Source of the DNA: Moraxella sp. K1664 | Lineage (GTDB): Bacteria > Pseudomonadota > Gammaproteobacteria > Pseudomonadales > Moraxellaceae | DNA length: 64,000 nt | Assembly (NCBI RefSeq): GCF_039693965.1 | Contig: NZ_CP155576.1 | Coordinates: 1,984,001 to 2,048,000, forward strand | Direction of reading: 5' to 3' | Part shown: positions 1-8,292 of the stretch, piece by piece | Position numbering within the stretch: position 1 is the stretch's first letter | Layout of the letters: each line of letters starts with the position of its first letter | Position numbers and translations under genes: made by a program | Notes under the pieces: model-generated | Databases searched by the model: none | What the model was told of the DNA's origin: nothing | Seen by the model: the letters and a program-made list of their open reading frames with translations, nothing else

Positions 1-1542
1 ATCCTAGGCGAAGAGACCATTCATGACGGCATTCGCCCGACTGAGATTGACTTTGAGCCAAATGGGGCAACGGGCAAACTTGACCTTGTTACCACGCTTG
101 ATTTTAGAATGTCGTCCACCTGTCTGTACTCAGACATCGTGCTACCGACTGCCACATGGTACGAAAAAGACGACTTAAACACGTCTGACATGCACCCCTT
201 TATCCACCCCTTGACTGCCGCCACCGACCCTGCGTGGGAGTCTAAGACGGACTGGGAGATTTATAAGCTCATCGCCCAAAAATTCTCTGAGCTGTCTGTC
301 GGTCATCTTGGCGTGGAGACGGACATCGTAACCTTGCCCATGCAACACGACAGCGAAGGCGAGCTGGCTCAGCCCTTTGGCGGAACGGACTGGAAAACCC
401 AAGGCGTACGCCCCGTCCCTGGTAAGAACTGCCCACACATCAAAGTCGTGGAGCGTGATTATCCGTCCACGTATGCCAAATTCACATCGCTTGGCACGCT
501 CATGGACAAGCTTGGTAACGGCTCAAAAGGTATCACATGGGACACCAAGGAAGAAGTTAAACTGCTTGGCGAACTCAACTACACCGTTACCGAAGACACC
601 GTGGCTCACGGTCGCCCACGCATTAATACCGCTGTGGACGCTGCTGAGACGGTGCTTATGCTTGCCCCTGAGACCAACGGACACGTTGCGGTCAAGGCAT
701 GGGCGGACTTGTCAAGCAACACAGGGCGAGACCACACGCACCTTGCCAAATCGTCCGAGCATGAAAAAATCCGTTTCCGTGATATTGTCGCTCAGCCCCG
801 TAAGATTATCTCATCCCCAACTTGGTCGGGATTAGAATCTGAAAAAGTCAGCTACAATGCAGGCTACACCAACGTGCATGAGCTCATCCCTTGGCGTACC
901 ATCACAGGTCGTCAGCAGTTCTACCAAGACCATCCGTGGATGCAGGCGTTTGGCGAGCAGATGCAACAATACCGCCCACCGATTGACACAAGAACGACAG
1001 ATGAGCTAAAACGCTATAAGTCAAATGGCAACAAAGAGATTGTACTAAACTTCCTAACGCCACACCAAAAATGGGGCATTCACAGTACTTACTCTGAGAA
1101 CCTGCTCATGCTAACCCTATCCCGTGGTGGGCCTATCGTGTGGATGAGTGAGATTGATGCCAAAAAAGCAAGTATCGAAGACAACGATTGGATTGAAGTC
1201 TTTAACCACAACGGCACAATCACCGCCCGTGCGGTCGTCTCTCAGCGTGTCAAAGAAGGCATGACGATGATGTACCACGCCCAAGAAAAGCTTGTGAACA
1301 TCCCTGGTTCTGAAAACTCAGGCACCCGTGGCGGTATTCACAACTCAGTAACTCGGGCAATCCTAAAACCCACGCACATGATTGGCGGTTATGCCCAGCA
1401 AGCGTACGGCTTTAACTACTATGGTACGGTCGGCTGTAACCGTGATGAGTTCGTGGTGGTGCGTAAGATGGCGAACATCGACTGGCTAGAAGGCAAGCCT
1501 GACGACAGTCTGCCACGTCCATTGCCTACTACTTTGGACTGA
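1..1542 (+). CDS. narG: Respiratory nitrate reductase alpha subunit NarG (C-terminal part)
   Basis: The reading frame is open from base 1, so the start lies outside the window; about 513 C-terminal residues are present of a protein usually near 1,240. NarG is the catalytic, molybdenum bis-MGD-binding subunit of the membrane-bound NarGHI complex, reducing nitrate to nitrite on the cytoplasmic side with electrons from NarH. The visible part contains molybdopterin oxidoreductase sequence (CLYSDIVLPTATWYEKDD near the start, HQKWGIHSTYSENLLML mid-way) and the C-terminal dinucleotide-binding domain, ending in a typical NarG tail. It is followed by narH, narJ and narI on the same strand. The narG-narH gap of 330 bp is unusually long because a miniature repeat element has inserted there. 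Identification is secure from the sequence and the gene order. Confidence 0.97.
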   Translation: MLGEETIHDGIRPTEIDFEPNGATGKLDLVTTLDFRMSSTCLYSDIVLPTATWYEKDDLNTSDMHPFIHPLTAATDPAWESKTDWEIYKLIAQKFSELSVGHLGVETDIVTLPMQHDSEGELAQPFGGTDWKTQGVRPVPGKNCPHIKVVERDYPSTYAKFTSLGTLMDKLGNGSKGITWDTKEEVKLLGELNYTVTEDTVAHGRPRINTAVDAAETVLMLAPETNGHVAVKAWADLSSNTGRDHTHLAKSSEHEKIRFRDIVAQPRKIISSPTWSGLESEKVSYNAGYTNVHELIPWRTITGRQQFYQDHPWMQAFGEQMQQYRPPIDTRTTDELKRYKSNGNKEIVLNFLTPHQKWGIHSTYSENLLMLTLSRGGPIVWMSEIDAKKASIEDNDWIEVFNHNGTITARAVVSQRVKEGMTMMYHAQEKLVNIPGSENSGTRGGIHNSVTRAILKPTHMIGGYAQQAYGFNYYGTVGCNRDEFVVVRKMANIDWLEGKPDDSLPRPLPTTLD

Positions 1543-1552
1543 TAAACCGCCA

Positions 1553-1602
1553 AGTTTATCCCTTTTGGTAGGATAGTAAACTTTCAGCAAAGGGGATAAA
1601 CT
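1553..1602. other. Long hairpin between narG and the inserted MITE
   Basis: A 14-bp inverted repeat (arms 1553-1566 and 1589-1602, one G-T pair on the transcript) starts 10 bases after the narG stop. It has no T-run behind it, so it is not a classic terminator. It could stabilise or process the narG message. The right arm abuts the left end of the miniature element. Confidence 0.6.
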
Positions 1603-1806
1603 AGGGCGTGTTGAATCTTTGTATTTGCAATGAAAAATGAGAAAAATCGCACGTTTTTCAAGGAAAAGTCCGCAGTTGACATTGAAATATCAACAAGGAT
1701 TTTGACGAGGAAAAACAAGATTTAGCCATTTTTTCATGCAAGAACAGTGATTTTATTTTACAAAATTTCAAATTGTAGTTTGTGTTATAAAGGTTCGACA
1801 CGCCCT
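1603..1806. repeat. MITE copy a (204 bp) inside the nar operon
   Basis: The element begins AGGGCGTGTTGAA and ends TTCGACACGCCCT, so the ends are inverted repeats. A TA lies on each side (1602-1603 and 1806-1807). The interior holds the family core seen in other copies: a GAAAAATGAGAAAAATCGCACG stretch broken here only by spelling limits, and a TTTTTCATGCA-type segment. It has no coding capacity. It separates narG from narH by about 330 bp. Confidence 0.85.
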
Positions 1807-1872
1807 ATTCAATTTTGACCTACCGATGTTCTTTTAAATTAATTAAAAAGAACTAGGCATAAGGGGAATCCT

Positions 1873-3411
1873 ATGAAAATTCGCTCACAAGTTGGCATGG
1901 TGCTAAACCTTGATAAATGTATCGGTTGCCACACCTGCTCTGTAACCTGCAAAAACGTCTGGACAAGCCGTGAAGGCATGGAATACGCATGGTTTAACAA
2001 CGTAGAGTCCAAGCCTGGTATCGGCTACCCCAAAGAGTGGGAAAACCAAGAAAAATGGAAAGGGGGCTGGATTCGTAACGCCAATGGCTCCATCAACCCA
2101 CGCATTGGCGGTAAATTCCGTGTGCTTGCCAACATCTTTGCCAACCCTGATTTGCCAACGCTTGACGACTATTATGAGCCGTTTGACTTTGACTATCAGC
2201 ACCTGCACACCGCCCCATTAGGCGACCATCAGCCGATTGCACGCCCACGCTCGCTTATTACAGGTAAGCGTATGCAAAAAATCGAATGGGGGCCAAACTG
2301 GGAAGAAATCCTAGGCTCTGAATTTGCCAAACGCCGTGCCGATAAGAACTTTGACCAAGTTCAAGCCGACATTTATGGCGAGTACGAAAACACCTTTATG
2401 ATGTATCTGCCACGCTTGTGCGAGCATTGCTTAAACCCAACGTGTGTGGCGTCTTGCCCATCGGGAGCCATTTATAAGCGTGAAGAAGATGGCATTGTGC
2501 TTATCGACCAAGACAAATGCCGTGGCTGGCGTATGTGTATCTCGGGCTGTCCTTATAAGAAGATTTATTATAACTGGAAATCAGGCAAATCCGAAAAATG
2601 TATCTTCTGCTATCCACGCATTGAGTCAGGTCAGCCAACCATCTGCTCTGAGACCTGTGTGGGGCGTATTCGCTATCTTGGCGTGCTTTTGTATGATGCC
2701 GACAAAATCAAAGAAGCCGCCAGTACTCCGAACGAAAAAGACCTGTACAAAGCTCAGCTTGATGTGTTCTTAGACCCCAATGACCCTGCCGTCATTGAGC
2801 AAGCTCTAAAAGATGGCGTGCCGATGAGCGTGATTGAGTCCGCCCAAAAATCGCCTGTGTATAAACTGGCGATGGATTGGCAACTTGCCCTGCCTTTGCA
2901 CCCAGAATATCGCACCTTGCCGATGGTGTGGTATGTGCCACCACTATCGCCAATCCAAAACGCTGCCGAGGCGGGCAAAGTGGGCATGGACGGGCTTATC
3001 CCTGATGTCGATAGCCTACGTATCTCTGTCAAATACCTTGCCAATATGCTGACCGCTGGCGATGAAGTGCCTGTCAAGTTGGCACTCAAACGCCTGCTTG
3101 CCATGCGTTCTTATAAGCGTATGCAACTTGTCGATAAGGTCGAAAGCCAAGCGGTGCTTGATGAAGTGGGCTTGACCAAACACCAAGTCGAAGAGATGTA
3201 CCGCTATTTGGCAATCGCCAACTACGAAGACCGCTTTGTCATTCCGACCGCTCACCGTGAAGAAGCGTTGTCTGATGCCTTTGCCGACAAAAACGGCTGT
3301 GGCTTTACCTTTGGTAATGGCTGTACAGGCGGTAATGATGTCAGTATGTTCGGTCAGCGTAAGTCCAATCGCCGTGAGATGATTGAGACCGTGCAGACAT
3401 GGGATAACTGA
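1873..3411 (+). CDS. narH: Respiratory nitrate reductase beta subunit NarH
   Basis: This 512-residue iron-sulfur protein carries electrons from the NarI haems to NarG. Four cysteine clusters are visible: the first at C16, C19, C22, C26 (CIGCHTCSVTC), then CEHCLNPTCVASCP, then CRGWRMCISGCP, and a fourth spread over CIFC...CSETC. The tryptophan in CRGWRMC replaces a cysteine, as expected for the [3Fe-4S] centre of NarH. The length matches the family. An AAGGGGAA ribosome site sits 5-12 bases before the ATG. Because a MITE now lies upstream, translation relies on this site and not on coupling to narG. Confidence 0.97.
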   Translation: MKIRSQVGMVLNLDKCIGCHTCSVTCKNVWTSREGMEYAWFNNVESKPGIGYPKEWENQEKWKGGWIRNANGSINPRIGGKFRVLANIFANPDLPTLDDYYEPFDFDYQHLHTAPLGDHQPIARPRSLITGKRMQKIEWGPNWEEILGSEFAKRRADKNFDQVQADIYGEYENTFMMYLPRLCEHCLNPTCVASCPSGAIYKREEDGIVLIDQDKCRGWRMCISGCPYKKIYYNWKSGKSEKCIFCYPRIESGQPTICSETCVGRIRYLGVLLYDADKIKEAASTPNEKDLYKAQLDVFLDPNDPAVIEQALKDGVPMSVIESAQKSPVYKLAMDWQLALPLHPEYRTLPMVWYVPPLSPIQNAAEAGKVGMDGLIPDVDSLRISVKYLANMLTAGDEVPVKLALKRLLAMRSYKRMQLVDKVESQAVLDEVGLTKHQVEEMYRYLAIANYEDRFVIPTAHREEALSDAFADKNGCGFTFGNGCTGGNDVSMFGQRKSNRREMIETVQTWDN

Positions 3412-3422
3412 TGGGGGCTAGT

Positions 3423-4220
3423 ATGAATCATCTTGATTTTAAATTATTAAAAGTGATAAGTCTGCTGATGGATTATCCGTCTGATGAGCTGTTTGCCGAT
3501 GATACGCTAGATGCGTGCAAAGACATCGTAGCCACGTCAAAGCTCATCAGCCCTGATGTCCGCCAAGAGATTAACGCCTTTGTTGATGAGTTATCAAGCA
3601 AAGGCTCGATTGAAGCTCAGTCGGTGTATGACAGTCTGTTTGAGCGTGGGCGTTCGTTGTCGCTTTGGCTGTTTGAACACGTGCATGGCGAGAGCCGAGA
3701 CCGTGGACAAGCGATGGTCGATTTGATGGGACAGTACGAAGAGGCGGGCTTTGCCATTGATGTCAAAGAGTTGCCCGACTATTTACCCATGTATTTAGAA
3801 TTTTTGTCTTATAAGGCAGGCTTTGCAGATGACGTTGAGATTCGCATGGACATTGCTGATGTCAGCCATATCATCGCTCTACTTGGGGCAAGACTTGTGG
3901 ACAAAGGCAGTAGCTATGCTGGGCTGTTTAAGGCGTTATTGCAAATTGCAGGTAAGCCTTTGACCGTCATTGATGAAGAGCTTGCCAAGATGGGCAAAGA
4001 CAAGGTGGATGATACGACTTTTGATGCCATTGACAAAGAATGGGAAGAAGAAGCCGTGGACTTTTTGGCGGCAAAGCAAGAAGAACGCTGTCCGTCAAAC
4101 CAAACCGACATTCGCATTGCCGAGACCTTGGCAAGACAAGCCCAAAACGAAAGCGAAATCCCTGTGCATTGGGTAGATTTTAAAACCAACAAAACCGTTA
4201 GCCAAGGAGTGTTATCATGA
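3423..4220 (+). CDS. narJ: Nitrate reductase assembly chaperone NarJ
   Basis: NarJ is a cytoplasmic chaperone of the TorD family that binds apo-NarG and helps insert the molybdenum cofactor before membrane attachment. The protein is about 265 residues, mostly helical and acidic, and starts with LKVISLLMDYPSDELF, typical of NarJ. Two starts are possible: ATG 3411, which overlaps the narH stop (TGATG), and ATG 3423, which has a G-rich stretch at 3413-3417; I prefer 3423. The gene overlaps narI by four bases (ATGA), suggesting translational coupling. Confidence 0.93.
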   Translation: MNHLDFKLLKVISLLMDYPSDELFADDTLDACKDIVATSKLISPDVRQEINAFVDELSSKGSIEAQSVYDSLFERGRSLSLWLFEHVHGESRDRGQAMVDLMGQYEEAGFAIDVKELPDYLPMYLEFLSYKAGFADDVEIRMDIADVSHIIALLGARLVDKGSSYAGLFKALLQIAGKPLTVIDEELAKMGKDKVDDTTFDAIDKEWEEEAVDFLAAKQEERCPSNQTDIRIAETLARQAQNESEIPVHWVDFKTNKTVSQGVLS

Positions 4221-4933
4221 TAACCGCAATCACAGCAACGACCCCCGAAAACTGGCTCCATGTCTTTTTGTTCGGTATTTATCCTTATATTGCTTTGACG
4301 GTATGTATTTTGGGATGTTGGGCAAGATTTGACCTGTCGCAGTACACATGGCGTGCAGGGTCAAGCCAAATGCTAAACGACAAGGGAATGCGTGTGGCGA
4401 GCAACTTATTCCATGTTGGCATTCTTGTGGTACTGTTGGGGCATTTCTTTGGCATGCTAACCCCCCATTTTGTCTATGAACGTATCATCACCGCCCCCCA
4501 AAAACAGCTTTTGGCGGTCATCGTGGGTGGTATCGCAGGCGTGATGTGTCTTGTGGGGCTACTTATGCTCATCTGGCGACGTTTTACCGATCCACGAGTG
4601 AGCCATACGTCTACATTTAGTGATAAGATGCTCCTTGTTATCATTTTGGTGCAGTTGCTTATGGGACTTGGTACGATTTTTTCATATCCGCATCATAAAG
4701 ATGGCGCATTGATGGTATCGCTTGCAGGTTGGGCTCAAAACCTTGCCATCTTACGACCTGTTTATGCAGCGTCTTTGGTAGAGGATGCAGGTCTGATTTA
4801 TAAGTTGCACATGTTCTTAGGAACAACGCTGATTCTGCTTGTGCCATTTACTCGTCTTATCCACATCATCTCCGCACCGATTTGGTATTTGGGCAGACGT
4901 TATCAGATTGTCCGCCATAAGACATCACAGTAA
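4217..4933 (+). CDS. narI: Respiratory nitrate reductase gamma subunit NarI
   Basis: NarI is the membrane anchor and quinol oxidase of the NarGHI complex and carries two b haems. The 238-residue protein shows about five hydrophobic segments. Histidines suited to haem ligation occur in LFHVGILVVLLGHFFG near residues 65-80 and in YKLHMFLGT and LIHI in the last third. Length and position after narJ fit the family. It is the last gene of the operon and is followed within 40 bases by a strong terminator. Confidence 0.96.
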   Translation: MITAITATTPENWLHVFLFGIYPYIALTVCILGCWARFDLSQYTWRAGSSQMLNDKGMRVASNLFHVGILVVLLGHFFGMLTPHFVYERIITAPQKQLLAVIVGGIAGVMCLVGLLMLIWRRFTDPRVSHTSTFSDKMLLVIILVQLLMGLGTIFSYPHHKDGALMVSLAGWAQNLAILRPVYAASLVEDAGLIYKLHMFLGTTLILLVPFTRLIHIISAPIWYLGRRYQIVRHKTSQ

Positions 4934-4969
4934 CCTGCCTGATTTTAAAAACCATTTTCTCGGTTTTTG

Positions 4970-5012
4970 CCACAAACATCGCCCTAATGTTTGTGGTTTT
5001 TTTATTTTATAA
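4970..5012 (+). terminator. Terminator after narI; copy 1 of a 43-bp flanking repeat
   Basis: A 10-bp stem (CCACAAACAT with ATGTTTGTGG) closes a 7-base loop and is followed by seven T residues, a standard intrinsic terminator. The whole 43-bp block recurs at 14933-14975 in the same orientation with one mismatch. The two copies bracket the siderophore locus. Confidence 0.9.
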
Positions 5013-5144
5013 CTTATTGATTTTTATAGTAATTTAAAAAATTAATTCTAAAACTGTGCAATATTCACAAGTCCAATATAGAGTGTTTAGCCCTAATTTG
5101 GAGAGACTTAACGGTGAAATTAACATGAAATTTGATAAAATATA

Positions 5145-5186
5145 TTGACAATAATAATAATTATTATTATGATAATTATCAATTAT
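5145..5186 (+). promoter_or_regulatory. Fur-type iron-regulated promoter of the siderophore operon
   Basis: A near-perfect sigma-70 promoter is visible: TTGACA at 5145-5150, a 17-base spacer, and TATGAT at 5168-5173. Overlapping it is a run of GATAAT-like hexamers, including the palindrome GATAATTATC at 5171-5180 and a 20-bp palindrome of ATA/TTA triplets at 5151-5170. By my alignment about 13 of 19 positions match the Fur consensus. This arrangement predicts repression by Fur when iron is plentiful. A ribosome site GAGGAG (5192-5197) precedes the first gene. Confidence 0.8.
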
Positions 5187-5206
5187 AGTACGAGGAGCTT
5201 TGTTTT

Positions 5207-7006
5207 ATGTCTAACAAACAAAGAGATATTGAGCGATTGTCAATACAAAATCTTATAAACGCCTACTGTATTGAAACCAGTCGCTTTAAAATTTTACAAT
5301 CAAGCGAACAAAGCGACATTTGTCGAGGATGTTGTGAAGGACACTCTGCCCTGTCTTTGTTTTTAGAACCCTTAAAAGTCCGTATAGTTGTTCCATTGCT
5401 ATTTGTCAGTGTGCTAGGACATCATCAAACTTTTGATAAAATATATATTGAACAAGCTGATGGTTTTGTAGAGACTAACTCTTTAATGCTGGCAAATTTA
5501 TTGTTACAAGATATGCTATATTGGCATTCAGATAAAGAAAGTATAAACATCAACAGTGTGTTGTTAAGATGGATGGATAGTTCAGAAAAATTGCAGGTAA
5601 TTCTTGATAGTCGACAACAAAAAATTGACAGCATATTTAAAAGAAAAAAACTTAATTTTGTTGATACGGAGCAAGCTCTATTCTGTGGGCATGCCATGCA
5701 CCCTACTCCGAAAAACAGAATTGGTTTTGATGATGTGCAATGGAAAAATTTTTCACCAGAAACTAATGGTTGCTTTAAGTTGCATTATTGGCTGGTTGAA
5801 TCAAGTATTTACGTTGAAGAATCAGAGAGTGGTCTGATATTAGAAAGGATAAAAAGTGATATTTTAAATGAAATTAAAATTCAAAAAGAATATGAATCAA
5901 AAGATTATAATAACTTTAGGTTGATTATATTACATCCTTGGCAGGCGAAATATTTACAACAAAAAGATATTTATAAAAAATTATTAACAGAAGAAAAATT
6001 AATAGATTTAGGTCAAATGGGAGATGATTATTATGCCACCACATCAGTTCGTACGGTTGTAAACTTAAATAGGGAGTGGATGTTTAAATTATCTTTATCT
6101 GTTGCAATCACAAATTCAGTACGCATAAATTTACCGAAAGAAGGTCGTAGGGGTTTGTTGGCTAATAAAATTTGGCACAGTCAGTTTGGAGAAAATATAA
6201 AAAATTCATACCCAATGTTTGATGTTGTTAATGATTCTGCTTGGAATGGGGTAATTGCAGATGGAAAAATTATAAATGAAACCATTTGCATTATTAGAAA
6301 TAATCCTTTTAATGAAGAAGGTAACATTACAAATTTGGCAACGTTATGTCAAGATCATCCATTCCAAAAGAAAAATCGCCTATATCACATTATCAAAAAT
6401 ATTAGAGGTAGTCAAAAAGAATTTGGTGTCTGCTTAAGAGAAATTAGTCACAAATGGTTTGAAGAATTTTTGAAAATTTCACTAATTCCCATGATTGATA
6501 TGTATCATAATTATGGCATGGTTTTTGAGGCTCATCAACAGAATTGTCTCATAGAAATAAGAGATAATTTCCCTTATAAATTTTGGGTAAGAGATAATCA
6601 AAGCTTTGGATATGTTACTGATTATGCAGATGAATTGATAGATGAGTATACAGATCTTATTGCCAGAGCAAAGTGTGTTGTTTCTATTGATTTTGCTAAT
6701 AGTCGATTTATATATTATTTTATTGGAAATACGGTTTTTTCGCTAATTAGCAGTATTGCAAAAACTGGATTTTCAACAGAAGAAAATCTTCTCAATATAC
6801 TACGGGAGTATATTGAGAATCTGTTGAAAAAGTATCCAAATAGTAAGCTACTAAATACTTTGTTGTTTAGTAATCAATTACCCTACAAAGGAAATTTGTT
6901 GACTCGCTTACACGATTTGGATGAACTGGTTGCACCAGTAGAGACCCAATCTATTTATGTAAAGATAAAGAATCCTATAAAGCACAAAGAGGTAAACCAT
7001 GTTTGA
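5207..7006 (+). CDS. IucA/IucC-family NIS siderophore synthetase (first, type A-like)
   Basis: The 599-residue protein belongs to the NRPS-independent siderophore (NIS) synthetases, which use ATP to activate a citrate carboxyl and join it to an amine or hydroxylamine. The nucleotide-binding motif GHAMHPTPKNRIGF is present near residue 164, followed by LHPWQ near residue 245 and the SVRTVV...FKLSLSVAITNSVR block, and a C-terminal FhuF-like region. It most resembles IucA, the enzyme that adds the first N-acyl-N-hydroxy diamine to citrate in aerobactin synthesis. It is the first gene after the Fur-type promoter and overlaps the next gene by eight bases. Base composition is clearly more AT-rich than the nar genes, a sign of separate origin. 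The exact substrate is inferred. Confidence 0.88.
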   Translation: MSNKQRDIERLSIQNLINAYCIETSRFKILQSSEQSDICRGCCEGHSALSLFLEPLKVRIVVPLLFVSVLGHHQTFDKIYIEQADGFVETNSLMLANLLLQDMLYWHSDKESININSVLLRWMDSSEKLQVILDSRQQKIDSIFKRKKLNFVDTEQALFCGHAMHPTPKNRIGFDDVQWKNFSPETNGCFKLHYWLVESSIYVEESESGLILERIKSDILNEIKIQKEYESKDYNNFRLIILHPWQAKYLQQKDIYKKLLTEEKLIDLGQMGDDYYATTSVRTVVNLNREWMFKLSLSVAITNSVRINLPKEGRRGLLANKIWHSQFGENIKNSYPMFDVVNDSAWNGVIADGKIINETICIIRNNPFNEEGNITNLATLCQDHPFQKKNRLYHIIKNIRGSQKEFGVCLREISHKWFEEFLKISLIPMIDMYHNYGMVFEAHQQNCLIEIRDNFPYKFWVRDNQSFGYVTDYADELIDEYTDLIARAKCVVSIDFANSRFIYYFIGNTVFSLISSIAKTGFSTEENLLNILREYIENLLKKYPNSKLLNTLLFSNQLPYKGNLLTRLHDLDELVAPVETQSIYVKIKNPIKHKEVNHV

Positions 7007-8279
7007 TATCATAGGTATTGGTATAGGGCCATTTAACTTAAGCTTGGCAAGTTTGCTAAACCATAAAGATTGTCATTTAAAAACAGTATTTTTCGATAAA
7101 AAAGAAAAATTCATATGGCATCAAGGAATGTTAATGCTTGATGCCACACTACAAGTTCCGTTTTTAGCTGATTTGGTAACAATGGTAGACCCAACAAACA
7201 AGTACAGTTTTCTTAATTACTTGCAAGAAAAACAAAGGTTGTTTCAATTTTACTTTAAAGAGTCTTTTTTCCTACCAAGAATTGAGTATAATAATTATTG
7301 CCAATGGGTATGCAGTCAATTAGAAAATTTAAATTTTGGCTGTTTAGTAAAACAGATTCTTCCTATTAATAAAGGATTTAATGTTATTATTGAATGTGAT
7401 GGGAAAATTAAAAATTATGAGTGTAAAAATTTAGTTATTGGCATAGGAACTTCTCCAAATATTCCCGATTGCACAAAAAATATTGTGAAAAATTTAGAAA
7501 ATCAGTGCTTCCATTCATCGGATTTTATGAAAAATTTTGATGAACTTTTAAAGAAGAAAAAACCCGATATTATTTTGGTTGGTTCTGGGCAATCAGCTGG
7601 CGAGATTTTTTATAAATTAATTCAAAATGATTTTAATAATATTCATTGGGTTACTGATGATGAGGGATTTTTTCCCATGGAGTATACGCCATTAGCTTTA
7701 GAGCATTTTAGCCCAGACTATATGGATTTTTTTTACAGCCTATCAGAAGAAGCAAGAAAAAATTTATTGAAAAAACAAGATTTTTTATATAAAGGAATTA
7801 ATTCAAACTTACTAAAAAATATTTACAGCATGCTTTATCAAAAAATAATTTTGAATAATGAAAAATCAATAAAATTAAATTCAAATTTAAAACTAATACA
7901 AACTTGTCAGAATCAAGGAAAGATTTGTTGTGATTTTGTACATAATTATACAAATACTTCGTCAAAAATAAGTGCTGATTATGTTATTTTGGCTACTGGA
8001 TATCAGCAAGCGTCACTGGATTTTATGTCAGAATTAGATCCTTGTATCAAAAAACAACCTTGTGGTAGTTATGATATTGATCGAAATTATGAGGTAAATT
8101 ACCAACACCCTAATGGTATGGGGAGAATTTTTGTGCAGAATATGGGACTTTGTACTCATGGAGTTGGGACGCCAGATTTAGGATTGAGCGCTCATCGTTC
8201 AGCAACCATAATCAATCGGATTTTGGATAAAGAGTTTTATAAGCTAAGTAGAAACAATATTTTATCAAATTTTTCATAG
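6999..8279 (+). CDS. Lysine/diamine N-hydroxylase (IucD/AlcA/PvdA family)
   Basis: This 426-residue flavoprotein monooxygenase should hydroxylate the terminal amine of lysine (or another diamine) using FAD, NADPH and oxygen, the first step in making a hydroxamate. An N-terminal FAD-binding motif (GIGIGPFNLSLA, residues 5-16) and an NADPH-binding motif (ILVGSGQSAGE near residue 192) are visible, plus the conserved LATGY motif near residue 330. Its start overlaps the preceding stop by eight bases, implying translational coupling. The gene is strongly AT-rich. Lysine as substrate is inferred from the aerobactin-like gene set; putrescine or diaminopropane cannot be excluded. Confidence 0.88.
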   Translation: MFDIIGIGIGPFNLSLASLLNHKDCHLKTVFFDKKEKFIWHQGMLMLDATLQVPFLADLVTMVDPTNKYSFLNYLQEKQRLFQFYFKESFFLPRIEYNNYCQWVCSQLENLNFGCLVKQILPINKGFNVIIECDGKIKNYECKNLVIGIGTSPNIPDCTKNIVKNLENQCFHSSDFMKNFDELLKKKKPDIILVGSGQSAGEIFYKLIQNDFNNIHWVTDDEGFFPMEYTPLALEHFSPDYMDFFYSLSEEARKNLLKKQDFLYKGINSNLLKNIYSMLYQKIILNNEKSIKLNSNLKLIQTCQNQGKICCDFVHNYTNTSSKISADYVILATGYQQASLDFMSELDPCIKKQPCGSYDIDRNYEVNYQHPNGMGRIFVQNMGLCTHGVGTPDLGLSAHRSATIINRILDKEFYKLSRNNILSNFS

Positions 8280-8292
8280 ATGAGGTTTTGCA

